Origin: Stieleria sp. JC731
Lineage (GTDB): Bacteria > Planctomycetota > Planctomycetia > Pirellulales > Pirellulaceae
DNA length: 64,000 nt
NCBI RefSeq assembly: GCF_020966635.1
Contig: NZ_JAJKFQ010000026.1
Location: 1 to 64,000, forward strand
Direction: 5' to 3'
Shown: positions 26,987 to 34,723 of the stretch, piece by piece
Position numbering within the stretch: position 1 is the first letter of the stretch
How the letters are laid out: the number at the start of each line of letters is the position of its first letter
The notes under the pieces: generated by a model
What the model saw: only the letters and a program-made list of their open reading frames with translations
The model's database searches: none
Told to the model about the DNA's origin: nothing
Position numbers and translations under genes: made by a program

Positions 26987-27802
26987 ATGTCAAAGACGAC
27001 TACTCATTCCGGTAAGTCTATTCTCGCTGCGGCATGCGTGGTGTTCCTCAGTATGTCGTCCGTGTTTGGACAGGGCCCCTCTTCCGCGACCGTGAGTGAT
27101 CCGATTTCCTCCTGGACGAATTCAGAAGGGAAAAACATCAGAGCGAAGTTTGTGAATCTGGATAGCGACAAACTGGTGATACGGACTGATGCCGGTTACT
27201 TCGGCATTGCGATGGATTCGCTTTCCCTGGAAAGCCAAAAACAAGCGGTCAAACTCGCAAAGCAGAATTCCGGAAAGTTCCGAAAGGTGCCTTCGTTGTT
27301 ATTGGACCTTGAAAGAACAGGGACAGTCATTGCGGCTTACTACGACCAACTAATTGGCCTTAAAGAGAGTGTAGATGGCGCCTCGGCAAGAGTTCGTGAC
27401 TCGAAATTGCCGGAGGCGCAGTCGCGTGCTTTGATGCAGAAGGACATGCAGAAAGTGCAAGCTCAACGCCAAGAGATCAAGCAACGTTTCGAAAAGGTCA
27501 ATCTGGACGCACGTCAATTGCGAATACAAATTGCTGCGTCTTTGCTGCAAACTGAATTATCCGGACTCGAGCCTGAACTCATCGGTCGAATTAAGGGTAT
27601 CGCTAAACGAATGATGGAACTCGAGAGCATCAATGGTACGCCCGACCCCAATCTCGTGCGTAATGCAGAATCACTTCACACGGTTGCTAGACTGCTTTTG
27701 TCGTCGGCTCATCTCCGGAGCCTTGGTGAAACGGATGCGGCCGACAGAATTCAGGCGGAAGCCGATTCTCTTGAGAAACGATCGCTGTCTAGCGGAAGAT
27801 AA
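26987..27802 (+). CDS. secreted SHD1-domain protein with coiled helices
   Basis: 271 residues. Signal peptide at 1-29 (SILAAACVVFLSMSSVFGQ). SHD1 domain ~40-90: SWTNSEGKNIRAKFVNLDSDKLVIR in parts, followed by YFGIAMDSLSLESQKQAVKLAK, closely matching the preceding gene. Residues ~105-265 are predicted all-helical and probably coiled (SRALMQKDMQKVQAQRQEIKQRFEKV in parts). SHD1 was named after yeast Sla1, where it recognises an NPFxD endocytic signal, but in planctomycetes it is found mostly at the N-terminus of secreted proteins and its ligand is unknown. It sits 240 bp after the other SHD1 gene on the same strand. Confidence 0.7.
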   Translation: MSKTTTHSGKSILAAACVVFLSMSSVFGQGPSSATVSDPISSWTNSEGKNIRAKFVNLDSDKLVIRTDAGYFGIAMDSLSLESQKQAVKLAKQNSGKFRKVPSLLLDLERTGTVIAAYYDQLIGLKESVDGASARVRDSKLPEAQSRALMQKDMQKVQAQRQEIKQRFEKVNLDARQLRIQIAASLLQTELSGLEPELIGRIKGIAKRMMELESINGTPDPNLVRNAESLHTVARLLLSSAHLRSLGETDAADRIQAEADSLEKRSLSSGR

Positions 27803-28051
27803 CCAATGAATATTGGACGTCGTGTGAATATTTGTAGCTGGCGCAGCCTACCAATTTGAGCGATGGAGCCGATGGTGAAACTCTCTGACTTAGAAAAACG
27901 TATTCGGTGATGACACCGCTTAGGTATTGCTGTGTATTGGGTAGGCTGGCAGGTTCCCGGGTTCAAGAGTCGATTCGGACTATACTGTCGAGCTTTCTGT
28001 CAATCGCGTGATCGTTTCGCCCCTGTATTGCTGTCCGGAGAATCAAGCCCA

Positions 28052-28753
28052 ATGCGTTTTTCTACGATCTCCTGTCTTGTAATCCTTACACTGATCTGGA
28101 GCGAAATGTGCCCGGCAGATGTGGTGGTCTCAGCGGGGGCGACTGGAGGATTCGGAAGATACGACGACGACGTATCCGAAGGCGGCGGAGACATGGTACT
28201 TGGTTGGGACTTTTCAGGTCCGAATCAGACGATTCTGATTTCCGCGACGGGAACGATAAGGATCGGACCCGAATTTCCAAGTAACGGCCCCGGTGGTGTG
28301 GCAATCACGGTTGATAACATTTCTGTATTGCAGCAAACCTACACCCCTCTCGAACAGCAGTTCGTCGATTCTGGAGTATTGACGATCCCGAGACCAGTTG
28401 GCGACAGCCTTTCCGATACGGGGGCGCTCATCGGTGCGTTTGTTTCATCAACGACCGCATCGTTCTCAAAATTTCAACCTCGCGATCCAGACACACTTGG
28501 CTTAGACGGAATTGGTATAGCTCCCCAAGACTTGATGCTAATCGGTGATGGTGAATTCAGTTTTACCTCTACCGAAGCAGGTCGACTCTATTTGGGAATC
28601 AATGACCTGTTCCCGTCGAACAACTCTGGCTCATTCACGGTTACAATCACTGCCATACCCGAACCGACTTCGTGCTTTGCGTTGTTCCTTGGCTGCTCCG
28701 CAATTGTTGTCCGTCGCAAACGCGAGCGACTGTACGCAACAGGCCCTGTTTGA
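28052..28753 (+). CDS. PEP-CTERM sorting-domain protein
   Basis: The start at ATG 28052 gives 233 residues with signal peptide RFSTISCLVILTLIWSEMCPADVV; the open frame extends further upstream but that part lacks protein character. The mature region begins with a Gly-rich stretch (VSAGATGGFGRYDDDVSEGGG) and continues with a beta-sandwich including GRLYLGINDLFPSNNSGSFTVTITAI, in parts, the lectin-like strand that usually precedes the sorting signal. The end is IPEPTS, hydrophobic CFALFLGCSAIVV and RRKRER, a clear PEP-CTERM signal. Probably a sugar-binding surface protein anchored by an exosortase encoded elsewhere. Confidence 0.78.
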   Translation: MRFSTISCLVILTLIWSEMCPADVVVSAGATGGFGRYDDDVSEGGGDMVLGWDFSGPNQTILISATGTIRIGPEFPSNGPGGVAITVDNISVLQQTYTPLEQQFVDSGVLTIPRPVGDSLSDTGALIGAFVSSTTASFSKFQPRDPDTLGLDGIGIAPQDLMLIGDGEFSFTSTEAGRLYLGINDLFPSNNSGSFTVTITAIPEPTSCFALFLGCSAIVVRRKRERLYATGPV

Positions 28754-29064
28754 TGAATTGCTTTCCAAAGTGCCGACGGCGATACGTGGCCTGATATACC
28801 AATCCTGTCGTACCTCGCGCCGCACAAGTATTGCTTCCTATTGAATTCCTTTCCCCAATGACCATGGAGTAGGAGAACAAGGGGAACTCTGGATAAGGCT
28901 TTTTGGGCTTCGTGGTAGATTAGCAGACAGACACCTTCAGCCTACTGGCTCGCAGGTGGTTTGCTTACCTGTGTCGGTGCAACGATTCGCGTGGGCGATT
29001 CTGCTTTGTTACCAGAAGATGACTACGAGGCCGCGTCATTCGGTGTGCCAGCGGGTGTGCCAAC
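28754..29064. other. intergenic stretch
   Basis: About 310 bp between the PEP-CTERM gene and the tRNA-Leu terminator. Short frames on both strands only; nothing recognisable. Confidence 0.5.
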
Positions 29065-29103
29065 GAAAAACGGGCTCTTCGGTACGATGCCGAAAAGCCC
29101 GTT
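29065..29103 (-). terminator. Rho-independent terminator after tRNA-Leu
   Basis: Read on the minus strand: AACGGGCTTTTCGGC, a short loop, then the complementary CCGAAGAGCCCGTT and a run of T. The stem is at least 11 bp and starts 10 bp after the tRNA 3' end. Confidence 0.75.
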
Positions 29104-29112
29104 ATTTACGAG

Positions 29113-29197
29113 TGCGGATGAGAGGATTTGAACCTCCACCCTCTTATCGAGGACTAGAACCTGAATCTAGCGCGTCTGCCAGTTCCGCCACATCCGC
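29113..29197 (-). tRNA. tRNA-Leu (CAG)
   Basis: 85 nt. The acceptor stem GCGGATG pairs with CATCCGC, discriminator A at 29113. The D arm reads TGGCGGAACTGGCAGACGC, as is usual for leucine tRNAs. The anticodon stem-loop TAGA-TTCAGGT-TCTA gives anticodon CAG. A long type-II variable arm follows (CCTCGATAAGAGG region), then GGAGGTTCAAATCC as the T arm. The 3' CCA is not encoded. Confidence 0.95.
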
Positions 29198-29374
29198 TTG
29201 GTTCTACTGAAGAGTCACTCAACTGCTGTTGGGTTCGCTCGTCAGTGGTGCAGAAATGTATCGGGTCGGTTGGCTCCTTGCAAGTCGACTCGGTGGATTG
29301 TTTTTGTACAGGGATCCTTTGTCGCTGCCACAGCCGCAAAATCCTTCTATCTCTACTCGCCGTGACCAACGTCA

Positions 29375-30400
29375 CTACGGCGAAAGGTATCGCAACCAGT
29401 TCCGCAGCCCTTGCCCTGGAACATACGCCACTGGCTGTCCCCAAAGCCCCTGACCAACCTGGACCATGTAGCGATCTTGCCCAAGCGAAATCAATGCTCG
29501 CGCCGGGGCTGCCGTTGCTGGGGCCCCGAGAGGAGTTCCCACCACAGGCGCGGTCACAGCTGCGGGTGGCATCGCGACCGGCGCGGCGACTTCGGGTGGC
29601 AAAGAAACAGGTGCCACGGCTGCGTAACCCATCGGTGCGACCGTTCCGCACCCGCCTCCATAGACGCTCGCGGCCATGTATTGATACTGGCTTGGCGGCG
29701 TGATCAATGCGCAGTTGTCCATCCGCGCGTAGCCATTGGACTGCAGCGCAGGAGCTTCCATCGGCACCAAATCCGATGGCGATGGAGTAATCGTGTTTGT
29801 CAATGCAGACGATGGTCCTGGTGATGGCAACGCTCGCGGTGCCGTTTCGGTGTAAGGCGCACTTTCAGGAATGTTGTCCTGTGCCATTCCAGGTGCCACG
29901 GGATCATTGGGCATCGAATTCGATGGAAGCCCCATGCTGGGAAGGGAGATACCGCCACCAGCTGTGTTCCCGCCGGCCGAGTTGTTAAACGGTGGTGCCT
30001 CCATCTGCTGCATCCAGACGGTCTGCTGAACCGATGAAGCCGGTCTGTTGAACGCGTTTTGATCTACCGCCGAATCACGCAAAGCATTGGTCGGGACGAC
30101 CTCACCTCGGTAGCCCGCCGCTTGGTAACTGGCTGCCGGGTAACTGGCCGAAGTCGCATTCGATTGCATACCTAGACTTTGTCGCGGCTGATTCGCTTGA
30201 GGCTGCACCTGAGACCGATACGCTTCGAGCAACCCGCTGGAACCGATCGACTGCATTCGCGAAGACGCCGTGCGAGCACCGGCTTGTGTTTGTCCATGTG
30301 AGGTCCCGGCAAGTGTTGCCGAAACGACCACAAAAGCAGACAACTTGATGACAGTTGAAACAGGACGGGGGCGCCCCGTGAATCTTTGAATATCGCGCAT
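29375..30400 (-). CDS. secreted Pro/Gln/Ser-rich low-complexity protein
   Basis: 341 residues from ATG 30400 with GAGATGAGTGAAAG upstream. A signal peptide is visible at ~15-36 (VIKLSAFVVVSATLAGTSHG). The middle is low complexity, rich in Gln, Pro, Ala, Ser and Met (QPQANQPRQS, SLPSMGLPSNSMPNDPVAPG), with no fold evident. The C-terminal ~40 residues look ordered: RYMVQVGQGLWGQPVAYVPGQGLRNWLRYLSP in parts. Such a disordered linker with a short ordered tail suggests an envelope structural or matrix protein. I do not recognise a named family. The gene stands alone, between tRNA-Leu and the channel gene. Confidence 0.6.
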   Translation of the reverse strand: MRDIQRFTGRPRPVSTVIKLSAFVVVSATLAGTSHGQTQAGARTASSRMQSIGSSGLLEAYRSQVQPQANQPRQSLGMQSNATSASYPAASYQAAGYRGEVVPTNALRDSAVDQNAFNRPASSVQQTVWMQQMEAPPFNNSAGGNTAGGGISLPSMGLPSNSMPNDPVAPGMAQDNIPESAPYTETAPRALPSPGPSSALTNTITPSPSDLVPMEAPALQSNGYARMDNCALITPPSQYQYMAASVYGGGCGTVAPMGYAAVAPVSLPPEVAAPVAMPPAAVTAPVVGTPLGAPATAAPARALISLGQDRYMVQVGQGLWGQPVAYVPGQGLRNWLRYLSP

Positions 30401-30668
30401 CTTTCACTCATCTCTATCGTGCGTTTACTTTTTGCTTATCAACGATGAGACTTCAGATGCAAGATCGATGCCGAACGATCAGCCACAACACCGCGTGAAA
30501 CTCGAAACTTTTTGTTTCACACCGATTCCCATCCGCAAAGCTTCTGCGAGCCTTGGGATCTAAGGCAATCTTGGCCAAATCAACGGGCACTAGTTCGGCG
30601 AATCCGCTTATCTACTGAATGCCGACGGAATTCCGGCAGAAGAATTGTCATCGCGTGAAGAAGATTTT

Positions 30669-31718
30669 TCACGCCGAGGAAGCGATCTCGTGAACCGACG
30701 CGTTCTGATGCAGCTTGGCTAAGTCTTCGCGATGCGACAGGACGATCAGGTGATCACCCGAGACGATACGACGGTCGGCCTGCGGGTTGCGAACGATGTC
30801 GCCATCAGCACATCGGATCGCGACAATGACGTTGCCGCCATCACCGCTGCCTTCGATTTGACGCACAGAACGGTTTAGGAAGACAGAGGTTCCATCGATT
30901 GGGATTTCCAGCAGGTCCAAACCGAAAATCTTTAGATCTTGATGCAAACGATACAGCGAACGTGAATCGTCCACGATCGATTCGATCGTCGGACAAGTGA
31001 TCAAGTGGGCGATTCGCGAAGCACCGATCATGGTCGGAAGCACAACACGGGTCGCACCACTTCGATAGAGTTTGCGTTCGGTAGATTCCGTTTCGCAGCG
31101 AGCAACAATCTCGATCGATTCGTTCAGCTCTCTCGCGGTCAATGTCGCGAAAACATTTTCGGCGTCACTTGGCAAGACTGCCGCGAAAGCACTGGCGCGG
31201 TCGATCCCGGCCGACACCAACGTCTCTTCACAAGACGCGTCACCGCAAATCACTAGATGCCCTTCACGTTCGGCTTCGTTGAGCCGCTGGAGGTCTCGAT
31301 CGATTACCACAAAGTCGACACCGAGATGTCGCAACTCTTTGACAAGATTCTGGCCGACTCGTCCGTACCCACAGACGATCACGTGACCGTTGGTTTCCTT
31401 GATCCCAAGGCTCATGCGATGCTCCCCGATCGCGCGTAGAACTTCGTCTTCAGTAATCATCTGGATGAACGCACCCAAGACGTAAATGGCTGAGCTACAG
31501 CCTGCCACAATTAGGGATGCGGTGAAAAGCTTCAGCGCCGGTGAATCGACCGGATGAACTTCGCCATAGCCGACACCGAAGATGGTGATCACGACCATGT
31601 ACAGTGCATCGACGTAGCTCCAACCGGCAACAACATAACCACAGATCGCAATCAAGCAGGTCACGGTCAGAACCGTGATGCCGACACGCATTTTGTGAAT
31701 GGCTGTGGAGTTGAACAT
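30669..31718 (-). CDS. two-TM potassium channel with RCK (TrkA-N/TrkA-C) domains
   Basis: 349 residues. TM1 at ~12-31 (VGITVLTVTCLIAICGYVVA), a pore loop with selectivity filter TIFGVGYGE (45-53), and TM2 at ~62-88. This is the layout of Kch/MthK-type channels. The cytoplasmic part begins with a Rossmann TrkA-N domain: GHVIVCGYGRVGQNLVKEL (111-129), then VVIDRD and the GDAS motif, for nucleotide or ion gating. A TrkA-C-like domain follows (~255-340), ending SGDHLIVLSHREDLAKL. It should conduct K+ across the inner membrane, gated by ligand binding to the RCK ring. The filter GVGYGE matches the usual G-[YF]-G signature. No other transport gene is adjacent. Confidence 0.88.
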   Translation of the reverse strand: MFNSTAIHKMRVGITVLTVTCLIAICGYVVAGWSYVDALYMVVITIFGVGYGEVHPVDSPALKLFTASLIVAGCSSAIYVLGAFIQMITEDEVLRAIGEHRMSLGIKETNGHVIVCGYGRVGQNLVKELRHLGVDFVVIDRDLQRLNEAEREGHLVICGDASCEETLVSAGIDRASAFAAVLPSDAENVFATLTARELNESIEIVARCETESTERKLYRSGATRVVLPTMIGASRIAHLITCPTIESIVDDSRSLYRLHQDLKIFGLDLLEIPIDGTSVFLNRSVRQIEGSGDGGNVIVAIRCADGDIVRNPQADRRIVSGDHLIVLSHREDLAKLHQNASVHEIASSA

Positions 31719-31996
31719 TCCTTTAGAGGTCGCTGAATGGTCGCCAAAACGACGTCAGCCGAAGTAGCCGCGTCCCTGCTTCAGGATTGGTCGTCAAATG
31801 CACAGGGGCAAGACGAATGAGGGACAACGTTCGTGAATGGTTTCAGACAGCACAAAGCGTGCGCGACCAAGAAACGAACGGTTTTGGGATCAGATGCCTG
31901 CACCAATCACAGGCTTGAATCGGCCAATGAAACAGACTTCAACAAAGGACCGTATCCCTCAAGGGCGTTGAAGCGTGACGATCCATCACATCGCCG

Positions 31997-32215
31997 TTAC
32001 TGGAAGTCGGCGAAGGCGTCATCGCCCATCATTTCGCCTTCCACGGGTGCGGCACCAAAATCGTCTCCCACAACGGCTGCGTCGCCTTCGCTGAATTCTT
32101 CTGGATTGTTGTTGCTAGGTGCCGGAGCGGAAGCTGTCGGAGCAAGCTTGGCTGCGACAGGAACCGCGATGATCGAAACGACGATTAATGCGATCCAAGG
32201 AGCGACGAACAGCAT
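31997..32215 (-). CDS. small single-TM protein
   Basis: 72 residues. The N-terminal helix FVAPWIALIVVSIIAVPVAAKL is hydrophobic enough for a membrane anchor or signal. The rest is short, Ala/Pro/Ser-rich and then acidic (NNNPEEFSEGDAAVVGDDFGAAPVEGEMMGDDAFADF in parts). Its good hydrophobic/acidic segregation supports it being a real gene. Function unknown. It lies ~280 bp upstream of the K+ channel gene on the same strand. Confidence 0.5.
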   Translation of the reverse strand: MLFVAPWIALIVVSIIAVPVAAKLAPTASAPAPSNNNPEEFSEGDAAVVGDDFGAAPVEGEMMGDDAFADFQ

Positions 32216-32390
32216 GGGACAGAATTGGTTCGGGGGAAAGGATGAGACTCGCGTCTTAGTTTACTCCGCAATTCGCAAGAATTCAGCACAATGTGTTGTG
32301 GCAAAGACACAAAACACGCCCCCCCGTCCGGTTGCACCACGAAGTCGAAAGGATTTCGGCAGCAGATTGGATTGGTGATCAGTGAAACGA

Positions 32391-32707
32391 GAAACCGACG
32401 CTAGGGCGTTTGCGGCTCAGTAGGACTAACCCAATGAGCCGTTTTGGCGCTAGCCACGGTTGGGTGTTGCTACAGACCCGTTCAAGAAACCGACGCTAGC
32501 GCGTTTGCGGCTCAGTTGTACCAACCCAATGAGCCGTTTTGGCGCTAGCCACGGTTGGGTGTTGCTACAGAGCTGGTCAAACAACCGACGCTAACGCGTT
32601 GCGGCTCAGTAGTTCTAACCCAATGAGCCGTTTTGGCGTTAGCCGCGGTTGAGCGTTGCTACAGAGCTGGTCAAGAAACCGACGCTAACGCGTTTGCGGC
32701 TCAGTAG
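32391..32707. repeat. hairpin-repeat array A (about 96-bp period)
   Basis: Four copies of the arm CCGACGCTAGCGCG / CCGACGCTAACGCG (32394, 32490, 32584, 32680) alternate with three copies of GAGCCGTTTTGGCGCTAGCC / GGCGTTAGCC. The two arms are inverted repeats of each other over ~29 bp. Unit spacing is ~95 bp. See arrays B and C. No coding function. Confidence 0.9.
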
Positions 32708-32736
32708 GCAAAGGCGACGACTACCCTTTGGCGCAT

Positions 32737-32776
32737 AAAAAACGGGACAGGCATCCGATGGATAATCCTGTCCCTG
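32737..32776 (-). terminator. Rho-independent terminator of the Spy-like gene
   Basis: On the minus strand GGGACAGG, a loop, CCTGTCCC, then GTTTTTT. The 8-bp stem lies ~95 bp past the stop of the Gly/Arg-rich gene and separates it from repeat array A. Confidence 0.8.
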
Positions 32777-32868
32777 GTCGTCCGCAGCGGAGCGCTGCGC
32801 TGCAGTCAACGTTCGTGCGGCGAATCACCTTGTTGGCGACTACAACGCAGTCTTCTTTAACGCTTCAA

Positions 32869-33690
32869 TCACTCGGCGTCTGGACGGCCTTCACCGCGTG
32901 GCCGACCGCCACGTCCGCCGGGGCCGCCTTGTTGGCCACCAGGACCGCCGCGTCCACCGCGACCGAAGCCTCCACGTTCTGGCATTTCAAAGGGTTTGCC
33001 TTTCAGTTCTTCGAACTCTTTCTTTTGCTCACTCGTCAAATTGCCCATGACTTTGTCTTCCAACTCTTTGCGAGCCGATTCCATTTTTTCACGGATACCC
33101 TCACGATCACCCGATTGGAACATTTCACGCATGCTGGACATCATGTCTTGTGTTCCGGACTGAATGGTCTCTTCAATCTTTTTCTTGTCCGCATCTGACA
33201 ACTTCAGTGCGGTTGCGACGCGATCGATTTGCAGAGCACGGATGCCCATCGTTTGGACTTCGATTTGTTGCAGACGCTCCAATTGCATTGGGTCGAGAAC
33301 TTCTTCGAGTTGCTCGGTCGCCTTCTTGTCGAACGCGGTCATTTCTTCGCGGAACTTTTCGAATTGCTCACGCATTGCGTCGCGATCCACGTCAGCGCCT
33401 CGTTCGGGACGTTCCATGCGAGGACGTCCTTCTTCGATCTTGCCGACAGCTTCCTCTTGATCTGGAAGCAGGTCGATCTCTTCTTTGACTTCGTCAATGC
33501 GCAGCAATCCAAGTACGCTGCCACCGCCAAAACCACCGAAACCGCCGGGCCCACCAGGACCGCCAAATCCGCCACCGGGAAATCCACCGCGGCCGCCACC
33601 ACGTCCACCGCGTTGGGCTGATGCGTCGGTAGCGATCATCGAAAGGATGGCTGCACAGAGGAGCGCCATCGAAATCTGCTTCATCTTCAT
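32869..33690 (-). CDS. Spy/CpxP-like periplasmic protein with Gly/Arg-rich ends
   Basis: The start at ATG 33690 (MKMKQISMALLCAAILSMIATDASAQ) gives a clear signal peptide and 273 residues; the open frame starts 22 codons earlier. After the signal is a RGGRGGGRGGFPGGGFGG type segment. The core ~65-225 is all helical, with paired LTPEQ-like LLPDQEEAVGKIE, LDPMQLERLQQIEVQ and LTSEQKKEFEEL motifs, the hallmark of the Spy/CpxP family of periplasmic chaperones and metal sensors. The C-terminus is again GGRGGPGGQQGGPGGRGGRP. Charged low-complexity ends are not seen in enterobacterial Spy; they are common in planctomycete relatives. Its job may be to bind unfolded protein or metal in the periplasm. 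It sits between hairpin arrays A and B. Confidence 0.65.
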   Translation of the reverse strand: MKMKQISMALLCAAILSMIATDASAQRGGRGGGRGGFPGGGFGGPGGPGGFGGFGGGSVLGLLRIDEVKEEIDLLPDQEEAVGKIEEGRPRMERPERGADVDRDAMREQFEKFREEMTAFDKKATEQLEEVLDPMQLERLQQIEVQTMGIRALQIDRVATALKLSDADKKKIEETIQSGTQDMMSSMREMFQSGDREGIREKMESARKELEDKVMGNLTSEQKKEFEELKGKPFEMPERGGFGRGGRGGPGGQQGGPGGRGGRPRGEGRPDAE

Positions 33691-34004
33691 TGGTTCAAAT
33701 TCCCAGGATTTGGAACAGAAAAGAGGGGAGAGTCTTTGCGTGAACGACGGTCGCAAGTTCCATCAACTGGCGATCTGGTTCATCACGGCCAACGCCCGCA
33801 TCAGTCAGACCAGACTGCACGAGTGATTAGCTTACGATGTTTGAAACCACGGCATTCCTCATTGGTTTCCTACCCATTCAAAATTTTCTACAAAATTTCG
33901 AGTTTCAGCTGTTTACGCGGCTCCCGGAGGAACACCAATCACTTGGAACGGCGAAAGCACCCAGAAGAGAGGGACGCCATGAGAGAGTCCAATACGAATC
34001 CACA

Positions 34005-34695
34005 CGAGCCGTTTTGGCGTTAGCCACGGTTGAGTGTTGCTGCAGAACTGGTCAAACAACCGACGCTAACGCGTTGCGGCTCAGTTGTATCAACCCAATG
34101 AGCCGCTTTGGCGCTAGCCGCGGTTGAGTGTTGCTGCAGAGCTGGCCAAGAAACCGACGCTAGCGCGTTGCGGCTCAGTAGTGGCGACCCAATGAGCTGT
34201 TTTGGCGTTAGCCACGGTTGAGTGTTGCTGCAGATCTGGTCAAACAACCGACGCTAACGCGTTGCGGCTCAGTAGTGCGAAACCTCCTGAGCCGTTTTGG
34301 CGCTAGCCACGGTTGGGTGTTGGTGCAGAGCTGGTCGAGAAACCGACGCTAACGCGTTGTGGCTCAGTAGTGCGAAACCTCCTGAGCCGTTTTGGCGCTA
34401 GCCACGGTTGGGTGTTGGTGCAGAGCTGGTCGAGAAACCGACGCTAGCGCGTTTGCGGCTCAGTAGGACTAACCCAATGGGCCGTTTTTGTGTTTGCCAC
34501 GGTTGAGTGTTGCTGCAGATCTGGTCAAACAACCGACGCTAGTGCGTTTGCGGCTCGGTAGGACTAACCCAATGAGCCGTTTTTGTGTTTGCCACGGTTG
34601 AGTGTTGCTGCAGAGCTGGTCAAACAACCGACGCTAGCGCGTTGCGGCTCAGTCGTATAGACCCCAATGAGCCGTTTTGGTGCTTGCCACGGTTT
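34005..34695. repeat. hairpin-repeat array B (about 95-bp period)
   Basis: Seven CCGACGCTA arms (near 34060, 34155, 34249, 34346, 34440, 34535, 34630) alternate with GAGCCGTTTTGGCG(C/T)TAGCC arms. Consecutive arms tend to co-vary: GTTAGC is usually followed by GCTAAC, and GCTAGC by GCTAGC. Later units decay to GTGTTTGCC. The array ends 29 bp from the mutS stop. Confidence 0.9.
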
Positions 34696-34723
34696 CAAAA
34701 AAGAATCCCCAACGTCCTTAACA

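Noticed and set aside
29245-29703. 152-codon plus frame over the Pro/Gln-rich gene
   Set aside because: Antisense to a gene with a signal peptide and ribosome site; composition is the mirror of that low-complexity region.
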